Positions 10,028 through 18,757 of a stretch of DNA of 38,601 nucleotides are shown here, one piece after another (position 1 is the stretch's first letter; each line of letters begins with the position of its first letter). Both the position numbers and the translations under genes were made by a program. Source of the DNA: Chitinophaga pinensis (lineage in GTDB: Bacteria > Bacteroidota > Bacteroidia > AKYH767-A > OLB10); contig CALQOD010000016.1 of the NCBI GenBank assembly GCA_943332105.1, forward strand, positions 1 through 38,601, in the 5' to 3' direction. The notes below the pieces were generated by a model that made no database searches, was not told the origin of the DNA, and was given only the letters and a program-made list of their open reading frames with translations.

Positions 10028-10052
10028 GTTGCTTCGGCTCCGCTCAGCAACC
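10027..10052 (+). repeat. REP-like imperfect palindrome copy A
   Basis: GGTTGCTTCGGCTCCGCTCAGCAACC; outer arms GGTTGCT/AGCAACC complementary. First base is the last base of the upstream TAG stop. Confidence 0.8.
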
Positions 10053-10075
10053 TGATTTATCGTCTACGCTTAATC

Positions 10076-10101
10076 GTTTACTTCGACTACGCTCAGTAAA
10101 C
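10076..10101 (+). repeat. REP-like imperfect palindrome copy B
   Basis: GTTTACTTCGACTACGCTCAGTAAAC; outer arms GTTTACT/AGTAAAC complementary. Confidence 0.8.
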
Positions 10102-10104
10102 GGG

Positions 10105-10128
10105 ATTTATCGACTTCGCTCAGCAAAC
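10105..10128 (+). repeat. Decayed REP-like copy C (left arm degraded)
   Basis: ATTTATCGACTTCGCTCAGCAAAC keeps the CTTCG..CTCAG core and right arm but lacks the complementary left arm. Confidence 0.5.
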
Positions 10129-10161
10129 TAATTTATCCAATTAAATTAAAACGAATTTGAC

Positions 10162-10317
10162 TAGGTTACTGAGCGTAGCCGAAGTAACCTTGTTTATCGA
10201 CTTCGATGTTTAAAATAAATTTGAATAGGTTACTGAGCGTAGCCGAAGTAACCTTGTTTATCTACTTCGATGTTTAAAATAAATTTGACTAGGTTACTGA
10301 GCGTAGCCGAAGTAACC
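10162..10317 (-). repeat. 64-bp tandem array carrying three identical REP-like hairpins (copies D, E, F) in inverted orientation to A/B
   Basis: GGTTACTGAGCGTAGCCGAAGTAACC at 10164-10189, 10228-10253 and 10292-10317, exact 64-bp spacing. The two full units differ at 2 of 64 positions by eye. Confidence 0.92.
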
Positions 10318-10324
10318 GTGATAA

Positions 10325-11665
10325 TTAATTCAAAGCTGCCAAAATTTTATTTTCCACGGCTTCGCTATTCCAGCTTTGTTCGATATTATCCATTGCCATT
10401 ACCGATTGCATAATAGCCTCTTGTTTATTACCAATACGTAAAGCTTCACTATATCGAATTTGTGGACTATAAGTAACCATCGTATAAAGAGGGATCCACT
10501 TATCAGGATGTTTTTCGCTAAACCAGGCCTCAATTTTTTTCTGTAATAAGAAAGAAGGATTACCTACTCTATCACGCATCTCGATAAAATTTGCTAACGC
10601 TAATTCTGCAATAGCATCGGCATCAGGCTTTCTTAAATTTTGAAATTCTTCAAAAATAATATTCCAATTATCGCCATGATTTTCCATTAATTCATTCAGC
10701 ACAACACAATCTTCAAATCCACAGTTCATTCCTTGTCCGTAAAACGGCACAATAGCATGCGCAGCGTCACCCAACATAAGAACTTTATCCTGATAGCGCC
10801 AAGGGAAACAACGAACGGTTACTAATGATGAAGAGGGATTATTAAAGAAGTCTTGCTTAAGTGTTGGAACCAACGGAATCAAATCAGCAAAATTATCTTC
10901 GAAGAACTTCATCATTTTTTCTTCGGTGTCAATTGCTTTAAAAGACTCCTGGCCATTCATAGGATAAAACAAAGTACACGTAAAACTCTTATCCATATTA
11001 GGCAATGCAATTATCATAAAAGAATTGCGTGGCCAAATATGCAACGCACTTGGATCCATAGCAAACTCTCCATCGGCAGTTGGAGGAATAGATAATTCCT
11101 TATAGCCATGCTCCAGATATGTTTGCGAATAATTAAACATATCCGTTGTTAACTGAAACTGTAAACGCCCTGAAGAATATGCACCATCGGTAGAGAATAT
11201 ACGATCAGGATGAACTTCAACAACTTCTTTTGATTCTGTGTTTTCAAACTTAGCAGAACATGATTTCAAATCAACATCTAAACAACGATGATTAAAAATA
11301 ATTTTTACTCCATGCTCTTCGGCTAAATCCATCAAAACACAATTTAATCCACCACGCGAAACGGAGTTGATTACCTGTCCATCTTTACCATAGGCTTGAT
11401 AAGTCAGTTCTCCTTTTACACTATGCATCATACGACCTGCCATGGGGATTGCAACTTTTTTTATTTCATCAACGATTCCAACACCTGCTAATCCTCTCCA
11501 CCCTCTATCGCTTAGTGCAAGATTAATTGAACGACCTGCGCTGATTCTATTTTTTCTTAGATCGGAACGACGTTCATAAACAGTAACATTATATCCGCGT
11601 TTTGCTAAATAGATACTTAACAATGAACCAACAAGACCTGAACCGATAACAGTAAAATTTTTCAT
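10325..11665 (-). CDS. kmo: Kynurenine 3-monooxygenase (FAD-dependent)
   Basis: Start taken as ATG at 11665 (MKNFTVIGSGLVGSLLSIYLAKRGYNVTVYERR), RISAGRSINLALSDRGWRGL, ALHIWPRNSFMIIALPNMDKSFTCTLF, MLGDAAHAIVPFYGQGMNCGFEDC. The ORF extends to 11701. Confidence 0.93.
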   Translation of the reverse strand: MKNFTVIGSGLVGSLLSIYLAKRGYNVTVYERRSDLRKNRISAGRSINLALSDRGWRGLAGVGIVDEIKKVAIPMAGRMMHSVKGELTYQAYGKDGQVINSVSRGGLNCVLMDLAEEHGVKIIFNHRCLDVDLKSCSAKFENTESKEVVEVHPDRIFSTDGAYSSGRLQFQLTTDMFNYSQTYLEHGYKELSIPPTADGEFAMDPSALHIWPRNSFMIIALPNMDKSFTCTLFYPMNGQESFKAIDTEEKMMKFFEDNFADLIPLVPTLKQDFFNNPSSSLVTVRCFPWRYQDKVLMLGDAAHAIVPFYGQGMNCGFEDCVVLNELMENHGDNWNIIFEEFQNLRKPDADAIAELALANFIEMRDRVGNPSFLLQKKIEAWFSEKHPDKWIPLYTMVTYSPQIRYSEALRIGNKQEAIMQSVMAMDNIEQSWNSEAVENKILAALN

Positions 11666-11907
11666 GATAGAAATATGATTTTCAAGCGCCAAATTAAACA
11701 AAACAAGCGTAAATATTTATTTAAATTTGCAGTATATGACAAAGAGTAAGTTGAGAAAAATACAATTGCTTTTTTCAGTAGGTTTCTCTCTAATAAAATC
11801 AGGCTCTGCTCATTTACAAATCATTATTTGATATTAAAATTAGCAGGCCAAATTGTACTTTATAGTCTATAAGTAAAACATCATACAATATTGATATTGG
11901 GGCATTT

Positions 11908-13224
11908 TTACAGCGCCTCTATCGCATCTTTCAAGATTTGGCCAAATCTATAAACATCATTAAAACTATTATATAACGGCACCGGAGCTACGCGAATAAC
12001 GCCACTTCCTCTGCCCTCTTGATCGGGCTCACGCCAATCGGAAATAACACCTTTGCTTGTTAATGTATCGAATATACTTTTGCCATCTGTTTCAAATTTT
12101 AACGATAGCTGACAACCTTGATACTGTTCGGAAAATGGAGTGATTACTTTTACTAAATCACTTTTATTACAACTTGCAAGGACATCTTTAATTACAAATT
12201 GTAAATAAGAAGTAAGTGCATTACTTTTAGTTACTAATCGATCCATACCCGCTTCATCAAACAATTCGAAGGAAGCACGCAGAGCAGCCATTTCGAGAAT
12301 AGGCGCATTACTTAATTGCCAGCTATCGGCAGTTAAAACAGGTGTAAACTGATGAGGCATTTTAAATCTCGTTGCGGGATCATTTCCCCACCATCCGGCG
12401 AAGCGAGGCAAATGAGGATTTTTAACATGTTTTTCATTCACGAAAATTCCTCCTACCGTTCCTGGTCCGCCGTTTAAATATTTATAAGAACACCAGGCAG
12501 CAAAATCAACATTCCACTGATGCAATTCTAATTTTAAATTTCCCGCTGCATGTGCTAAATCAAAGCCAGCATAGGCACCTACTTCATGTGCTGCTTCTGT
12601 TATTTTTTTAAAGTCGAGTACTTGTCCTGTGAAATAATGAACCCCACCAAACATTACTAACGCTAACTCATCACCGCAATCATCAATTGCTTGTAAAATA
12701 TCATCTTCATTAATTAATTCAGAGCCTTCTGTTGGCTCTATTTCAATAATTGCATCATCTGGATCGAAGCCATGAAAGCGAGCTTGTGACTGAAGAGCAT
12801 AGCGATCAGAAGGGAATGCGCCAGCTTCACATATAATCTTATAGCGATCTTTGGTTGGTCTGTAAAAAGAGACTAACAGTAAATGAAGGTTCACCGTTAA
12901 GTGATTCATGATTGCAATTTCAATAGGCTTTGCACCTACAATTCGTGCTGCAGAATCACGCACTAATTCATGGTAGGCAAACCAACCTGTATCTTTTTTA
13001 AAATGCCCCTCTACTCCTAACTGGGCCCAATCTGTTAATTCCTGATTGACATAAACAATTACATTCTTAGGTTGCAATCCTAATGAGTTACCACAAAAGT
13101 AAACGGTATCCTCTCCATTGTGTTGAGGAATATTAAAACGGCCACGCATATACGCTAACTCATCATCGCTGTCAGATTTTTCAGCAAATGTTTTTGTGTT
13201 TTCGTATGTGTTAGTCAAACTCAT
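11908..13224 (-). CDS. kynU: Kynureninase
   Basis: FCGNSLGLQPKNV, NHLTVNLHLLLVSFYRPTKDRYKI, AFPSDRYALQSQ, FDLAHAAGNLKLELHQWNVDFAAWCSYKYLNGGPG. ATG at 13224 (MSLTNTYENTK) preferred to the TTG start at 13248. Confidence 0.94.
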   Translation of the reverse strand: MSLTNTYENTKTFAEKSDSDDELAYMRGRFNIPQHNGEDTVYFCGNSLGLQPKNVIVYVNQELTDWAQLGVEGHFKKDTGWFAYHELVRDSAARIVGAKPIEIAIMNHLTVNLHLLLVSFYRPTKDRYKIICEAGAFPSDRYALQSQARFHGFDPDDAIIEIEPTEGSELINEDDILQAIDDCGDELALVMFGGVHYFTGQVLDFKKITEAAHEVGAYAGFDLAHAAGNLKLELHQWNVDFAAWCSYKYLNGGPGTVGGIFVNEKHVKNPHLPRFAGWWGNDPATRFKMPHQFTPVLTADSWQLSNAPILEMAALRASFELFDEAGMDRLVTKSNALTSYLQFVIKDVLASCNKSDLVKVITPFSEQYQGCQLSLKFETDGKSIFDTLTSKGVISDWREPDQEGRGSGVIRVAPVPLYNSFNDVYRFGQILKDAIEAL

Positions 13225-13250
13225 TGTTTGAATTATTGATTTAAACAAAA

Positions 13251-13274
13251 GAAGGCACTCAAAAGAGTGCCTTC
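13251..13274 (-). terminator. Perfect hairpin between coxA and kynU
   Basis: GAAGGCACTC-AAAA-GAGTGCCTTC, 10-bp perfect stem; followed on the minus strand by TTTTGTTTAAA. Located between the coxA stop and kynU ATG. Confidence 0.75.
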
Positions 13275-13292
13275 GCTAATTATTATTTTTTA

Positions 13293-15128
13293 TTAATGAT
13301 CATGAGATGTATTACTCTCAGGTGTTTCAGAGAACGGAACAGTCTGAGGAATAAAATCTTCTGGAGCCCCTGGCTTACTATAATCATAAGGCCAACGGTG
13401 AACTTCTGGAAGTGCTCCAGGCCAGTTACCATGTAAATGCTCTATTGGTGCAGTCCATTCAAGCGTATTTGCTTTCCAAGGATTTTGAACAGACTTCTTA
13501 CCATAGCGCATGCTATAATAGAAATTGAACAAGAAAATAAGCTGTGCTAAACCACCGATAATCGCGAATACAGTAACAATATGATTAATATTTACTAAAG
13601 CATCGAATGACTCGTATGATGTAAATGCATAATAACGTCGAGGCATACCCGCTAATCCTAAGAAGTGCATTGGGAAGAAAGTTCCATACAATCCAATTAA
13701 TGTCAACCAAAAATGGATATAACCCAATTTCTTATTCATCATTCTTCCATACATACGAGGGAACCAATGATAAACACCTGCAAACATACCAAAGATAGCT
13801 GAAGACCCCATTACTATGTGGAAGTGAGCTACTACGAAATAAGTATCGTGAATATTAATATCTAATGCTGAGTCGCCTAAAATGACACCCGTTAAACCAC
13901 CAGTAATAAATGTTGATACTAATCCGATACCGAATAACATTTGGGGGGTAAACTGAATATTACCTTTCCATAGAGTAGTTATATAGTTAAACACTTTTAC
14001 AGCAGATGGGATTGCAACCAATAAAGTAGTGAATACGAATACTGAACCTAAGAATGGATTCATGCCCGTTATAAACATATGATGACCCCAAACAACGAAC
14101 GACAAGAAAGCAATTACTAACATTGAACCAATCATAGCTTTGTAACCGAAGATTGGTTTACGAGAATTTACAGATATTACTTCTGAAGCTAAGCCTAATG
14201 CAGGTAACAAAACGATATATACTTCTGGGTGACCTAAGAACCAAAATAAATGTTGATATAAAATTGGAGAACCACCAGCATGATCCAAAGGTGCTCCATC
14301 AATAAAGATATCGCTTAGATAGAAGCTAGTTCCAAAACTTCTGTCGAATACTAACAATAATGAAGCTGCTAATAAAACAGGAAATGATAATACTCCAAGT
14401 ATTGCAGTAATGAAGAATGCCCAAATTGTTAAAGGAAGGCGTGTCATCATCATGCCTTTTGTTCTTAAATTCAAAACAGTAGTAATGTAGTTTATACCAC
14501 CTAATAACGACGAAGCAATGAATAAGACCATTGAGATTAACCATAAAGTCATCCCTAAACCAGAACCTGGAATAGCCTGCGGCAATGCACTTAAAGGAGG
14601 ATAAACTGTCCACCCACCAGAAGCAGGACCTGATTCAACTCCTAAGGATATAAGCATTACAACACTTGATAAAGCGAAGAACCAAAATGACAAGGCATTT
14701 AAAAATCCTGAAGCCATATCGCGTGCTCCCACTTGAAGAGGAATGAGTAAATTCGAGAATGTTCCGCTTAAGCCACCAGTTAAAACAAAAAATACCATGA
14801 TAGTACCATGTATAGTAACTAACGCCAAATAAAACCCTGGATCGAGCTTACCATCTTTTCCCCATTTGCCAATTATATCTTCCAAGAAAGGGATTTTTGT
14901 ATCTGGCCATGCCAATTGCATACGGAATATTAGCGACATAAACATCGCTAAAAAAGCCATAAAGATTGCAGTGTTTAAAAACTGCTTAGCAATCATTTTA
15001 TGATCGGTAGTAAATATATACTTCGACCAAAAATTATCGTCGTGATCGTGATCATGATCATGATGACCGTGAGCGTGACCATGTGCATCTGCACTATGAG
15101 CAATGTGTTTATTTGGAGTCACTTCCAT
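13293..15128 (-). CDS. coxA: Cytochrome c oxidase subunit I
   Basis: TTDHKMIAKQF, HGTIMVFFVLTGG, WFLGHPEVYIVLLPALGLASEVIS, VWGHHMFITGMNP, HDTYFVVAHFHIVMGS; His-rich N-terminus. Confidence 0.97.
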   Translation of the reverse strand: MEVTPNKHIAHSADAHGHAHGHHDHDHDHDDNFWSKYIFTTDHKMIAKQFLNTAIFMAFLAMFMSLIFRMQLAWPDTKIPFLEDIIGKWGKDGKLDPGFYLALVTIHGTIMVFFVLTGGLSGTFSNLLIPLQVGARDMASGFLNALSFWFFALSSVVMLISLGVESGPASGGWTVYPPLSALPQAIPGSGLGMTLWLISMVLFIASSLLGGINYITTVLNLRTKGMMMTRLPLTIWAFFITAILGVLSFPVLLAASLLLVFDRSFGTSFYLSDIFIDGAPLDHAGGSPILYQHLFWFLGHPEVYIVLLPALGLASEVISVNSRKPIFGYKAMIGSMLVIAFLSFVVWGHHMFITGMNPFLGSVFVFTTLLVAIPSAVKVFNYITTLWKGNIQFTPQMLFGIGLVSTFITGGLTGVILGDSALDINIHDTYFVVAHFHIVMGSSAIFGMFAGVYHWFPRMYGRMMNKKLGYIHFWLTLIGLYGTFFPMHFLGLAGMPRRYYAFTSYESFDALVNINHIVTVFAIIGGLAQLIFLFNFYYSMRYGKKSVQNPWKANTLEWTAPIEHLHGNWPGALPEVHRWPYDYSKPGAPEDFIPQTVPFSETPESNTSHDH

Positions 15129-15174
15129 GTGAAAGTTATTTTTCGTTTAATTGGTTAAACAAATTATTTATTTA

Positions 15175-16203
15175 CTATTTTAAAACTGTTGTTGCAGCTG
15201 CCATTGTTGCAGTTGGGGCAGCAGTCGTTGAATCTGTTGCAAGAGGGAATACTAATGGTTGTGATTTCAACCATTTATTATATTCATCCATTTCAACTAC
15301 ACGTACTGGCATTTTCATATTATAATGCGCAACACCACAAACTTTATTACAAAGCATTACATATTCAAACTTAGGATTCTTTGTTTCTTTTTGCATTTCA
15401 ACAGTTGTCATAGTTGGCTTAAAAAAGAAACGAGTTGTCATACCTGGAACTGCGTTCATTTGCACACGAAAATGAGGTAAATAAACAGAGTGGATTACAT
15501 CACGAGAATTAATAACCAACTCTATTTCACCTCCTTTTGGCATTACTAATTCATTCGAGATAATATCATCAGCAGAAGCTTTATCAGTTGAATCAACACC
15601 TATAGGATTGGCATCAGTAATGAGACGGAAATTAGTTTTACCTAAATTCTTATCAGCACCAGTATATCGAGTAGTAAAAACAAATTGCTTTGCATAAATC
15701 TGGATCTTCAATCCTTCCATCTTATCAGATTTATTAGTGATATCATTCCACTCGCGCATTCCAGTTACAATTAATGCAGCTAAAACAACAGTGGGGATAA
15801 TTGTCCAAATTGCTTCCAATTTATTATTATCATAAAAATAGAAAGACCTTCTATTTTTATTGAATTTGTATTTGAATGCAAAGAAAAACAATAGGATTTG
15901 CGTAATCAGGAATGTGATGATTAATACGATCCAGTTTACTGACATTAAATTATCAATTGCAACTCCATGTTCTGATGCAGAAACTGGCAACATCAATGGA
16001 GAATATGCATTAATAAGATAAAACATGGTAATTAGTCCTACAATTAAGAACGTAAGCATACCGATACTATTCCAGCGGTTTGCACTTTCCTGTTCTGCTG
16101 CTTCGTTTTCTTCCGAAAGCTTAGATGCTATTGCCGCTACATTGGCTAAGCGAACTAAAACAAGAGTTCCAAAAACGACTGCTAAGATGAGCAAGATATT
16201 CAT
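15175..16203 (-). CDS. coxB: Cytochrome c oxidase subunit II
   Basis: Two N-terminal TM segments, IYAKQFVFTTRYTG, VINSRDVIHSVYLPHFRVQMNAVPGM, CuA site CNKVCGVAHYNM. No C-terminal heme domain. Confidence 0.95.
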   Translation of the reverse strand: MNILLILAVVFGTLVLVRLANVAAIASKLSEENEAAEQESANRWNSIGMLTFLIVGLITMFYLINAYSPLMLPVSASEHGVAIDNLMSVNWIVLIITFLITQILLFFFAFKYKFNKNRRSFYFYDNNKLEAIWTIIPTVVLAALIVTGMREWNDITNKSDKMEGLKIQIYAKQFVFTTRYTGADKNLGKTNFRLITDANPIGVDSTDKASADDIISNELVMPKGGEIELVINSRDVIHSVYLPHFRVQMNAVPGMTTRFFFKPTMTTVEMQKETKNPKFEYVMLCNKVCGVAHYNMKMPVRVVEMDEYNKWLKSQPLVFPLATDSTTAAPTATMAAATTVLK

Positions 16204-16252
16204 ATAGAGTGTTGGTTGAGGGGATATTGAATTATTAAATTATTTCTTTTTA

Positions 16253-17512
16253 TTAGATAGCATGATGTAAGCTCTCTTCAAGCAATGGGTGATTTTTTGC
16301 AATCAATGGGGCCTTGCTTAAATGATGTTGAACAAGGTACATGAACAAGCCGATAAATCCTAATGTAGTTCCGATTTCCATTAATCCAACAGATCCTAAC
16401 GACAAGGCATTGCCGTGATGTGCTCCAGCTTCAGCAGCATGATGACCTGCAGTTAACATTGAACCAGGAATTACCATTACAAATGTATCTATCCAGTGAC
16501 CGATAAAGATAACGATAGACATATACATTAGTAAGTATAATTTTCTTTTTGCATCTCTTGTCATTAATATTACAAAAGGTGCAATAAAGTTAATGAAGAA
16601 TGAACCTAACCACCATCCACGATAGTGATCTTGACGCAACATGAAATAGGTTACTTCTTCAGGAATGTTAGCATACCAGATTAACATAAACTGACAAAAC
16701 CATAAGTACGTCCAGAAAATACTGAAAGCAAACATAAACTTACCGATATCATGCAAGTGATGCTCTGTAACTTCCTGTAAATAACCTTTTGATTTTAAGT
16801 AAGTAATTGTAAAAATCAATGCTGCAATTGAAGTAATGAACATACCCGCAAATGTGTACCAAGCGAATAGGGTGCTGTACCAATGAGCGTCAATACTCAT
16901 AATAAAATCCCACGACATTATTGATTCCGTAATTGCGAACAAAACTAAGAACTTAGCAGCTGCGCCTCTATTCTTTTTCCAATAAACAACACCGTCGCCT
17001 TCATCGCTTAACAAAGAATTCTTTCTAAATAATTTTACGAAATACGTCCAAATTGTAAAAAAAGCAACGATACGAATCCAAAAGAAAGCCGGATTTAAAA
17101 ATGCGCTTTTACCTGCAATAATTGAATCATAATTTTCAGCGCCAGGAGTTGTTATTCCTGGGGCCATCCAATGATACAGTGACTGACCTCCGAATGCAAT
17201 TATCAAAATCATAATTACACCAGCAACAGGCAATGCCTGCCCCATTGCTTCTACTGGTCTTTTAATTACTGCGCTCCATCCTACTTCGGCAACATATTGC
17301 ACTGCTAGGAAGAAAGTTGCACATAGCGCCATTCCCATGAACATAAAGTTGTTCATTAATAAGTTTGACCATGTTTGAGTGTGATGGGTTGCAAACTGTG
17401 AAATGATTGCTATTAATCCAATAATAATCATTACGCCTGCAATCATTCTGTTTTTTCGGGTAAACTCGTATGGTTTCGTACTTGTTACCTCAATATGTTG
17501 ATGGTGTCCCAT
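16253..17512 (-). CDS. actF: Alternative complex III subunit ActF (quinone-binding type integral membrane subunit)
   Basis: Multi-TM protein with the ActF-like segments SIMSWDFIMSIDAHWYSTLFAWYTFAGMF and WFCQFMLIWYANIPEEV, in ACIII operon order. Confidence 0.9.
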   Translation of the reverse strand: MGHHQHIEVTSTKPYEFTRKNRMIAGVMIIIGLIAIISQFATHHTQTWSNLLMNNFMFMGMALCATFFLAVQYVAEVGWSAVIKRPVEAMGQALPVAGVIMILIIAFGGQSLYHWMAPGITTPGAENYDSIIAGKSAFLNPAFFWIRIVAFFTIWTYFVKLFRKNSLLSDEGDGVVYWKKNRGAAAKFLVLFAITESIMSWDFIMSIDAHWYSTLFAWYTFAGMFITSIAALIFTITYLKSKGYLQEVTEHHLHDIGKFMFAFSIFWTYLWFCQFMLIWYANIPEEVTYFMLRQDHYRGWWLGSFFINFIAPFVILMTRDAKRKLYLLMYMSIVIFIGHWIDTFVMVIPGSMLTAGHHAAEAGAHHGNALSLGSVGLMEIGTTLGFIGLFMYLVQHHLSKAPLIAKNHPLLEESLHHAI

Positions 17513-17540
17513 AATTAATCGTTGATCGGTATTGAAATTA

Positions 17541-18176
17541 TTAAGGCTTTACCTTAGTTGAATCGGTGGTAGTTGATGTAGTATAAACGAGAGGCTTGTT
17601 ATCGTTTTGCAATTGATGAATATACATTACAATTCTCCATCTGTCTTCCGGATTAATTTGAGATGCATGTGCTCCCATCAAGTTAATTCCGTAAGTAATA
17701 GTGTGGAAAATTTTTCCATCTGTTAAATCACGCATTGCTCCTCCACGAGAAGAGTTTCCATTTGAATAAGAAGGTGGAGGTGGAAATTTGCCCAAAGCAA
17801 CAATACTTCCATCACCTTGACCAGAAGTTCCATGACAATGCACGCAATAAATTTCATATTGACGTTTACCTTCTGTAACATTTTCTTCTGTTAAAGGAAG
17901 TGGATTTTTTACATCACGACTAGCTGCTTCATAGCCTTCATTTGATGAGGGGTAGTTGAAGAAAGTATAATTACGAGGAATGGTTCCTTTAACAGGAGCT
18001 TGCATCGTTAAACTATCTGGGAAGTTAGAGTTACCTGAGTAAACCTCATAGGAAGGAGAACGATACATATCAGGCATGTATTCTAATCCTGTGCTTTTCG
18101 GATCTTTACTACAAGAAGCAGCTAATATCACTACTGATATTACTCCGACGTATAGAATTTTGGAAGTTATCTTCAT
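17541..18176 (-). CDS. actE: Alternative complex III mono-heme cytochrome c subunit ActE
   Basis: Lipoprotein-like signal (VVILAASCSKD), MPDMYRSPSYEVY, single CVHCH heme site, ACIII operon position. Confidence 0.9.
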   Translation of the reverse strand: MKITSKILYVGVISVVILAASCSKDPKSTGLEYMPDMYRSPSYEVYSGNSNFPDSLTMQAPVKGTIPRNYTFFNYPSSNEGYEAASRDVKNPLPLTEENVTEGKRQYEIYCVHCHGTSGQGDGSIVALGKFPPPPSYSNGNSSRGGAMRDLTDGKIFHTITYGINLMGAHASQINPEDRWRIVMYIHQLQNDNKPLVYTTSTTTDSTKVKP

Positions 18177-18218
18177 ATCCTTGATTGCGATGGATTTTAA
18201 ATTATCGCTATTTAGTTT

Positions 18219-18746
18219 TTAAGATTTAAATTCAACTGCACCAGCAGCTTTTACTAATGATTCAACTTTTGTAATATCTGTATCATCCTTTACCTGGATA
18301 GTCATTACGAAATGATCATCCGACATTCGTGGGTGAATTACATGCGGCTCAACACCAGGAAGAATCTTACTTCTTAATAAGAACGTAATTACCATTCCAT
18401 GGGCAGCACACAATACTGTGCTTTCGAAAGTAACTGGAATAAATGCGGGCAAGTTTTTATAAAATGCAAAACTCGGTTTACCGCCAATATCCATTGGCCA
18501 GTCGAAAATGTTCATGTAATAAATCATCAATAATGCAAGACTCAAACCTGTCATTCCGTATAAAAATGCACAAATTGATATTCTAGTTCTTGCCAATCCT
18601 AATTCATGGTCTAAGCCGTGAATTGGAAATGGAGAGATTACATCTTTTACCTTTAGTCCTTGACTACGCAAAGTGCCTATTGCATTTAACACAACTTCAT
18701 CATCATTGAAGATACCGTAAACGAATTTTTTTTCTGCAGCGCTCAT
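18219..18746 (-). CDS. actD: Alternative complex III subunit ActD (DUF3341)
   Basis: VYGIFNDDEVVLNAIGTLRSQGLKVKDVISPFPIHGLD...; two TM segments; operon context. Confidence 0.9.
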   Translation of the reverse strand: MSAAEKKFVYGIFNDDEVVLNAIGTLRSQGLKVKDVISPFPIHGLDHELGLARTRISICAFLYGMTGLSLALLMIYYMNIFDWPMDIGGKPSFAFYKNLPAFIPVTFESTVLCAAHGMVITFLLRSKILPGVEPHVIHPRMSDDHFVMTIQVKDDTDITKVESLVKAAGAVEFKS

Positions 18747-18757
18747 GTGTGTTAATC

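Noticed and set aside
10162-10317. CRISPR-like pattern (about 28-bp repeat, about 36-bp spacers)
   Set aside because: The spacers are nearly identical to each other (2 differences across a 64-bp unit) and no cas genes are present; it is a tandem repeat with REP-like hairpins.
11736-11831. Small + strand ORF MTKSKLRKIQLLFSVGFSLIKSGSAHLQIII just after a TAAATTTG box
   Set aside because: Only about 31 codons, no -33 element and no ribosome-binding or family evidence; could be chance in an AT-rich gap.
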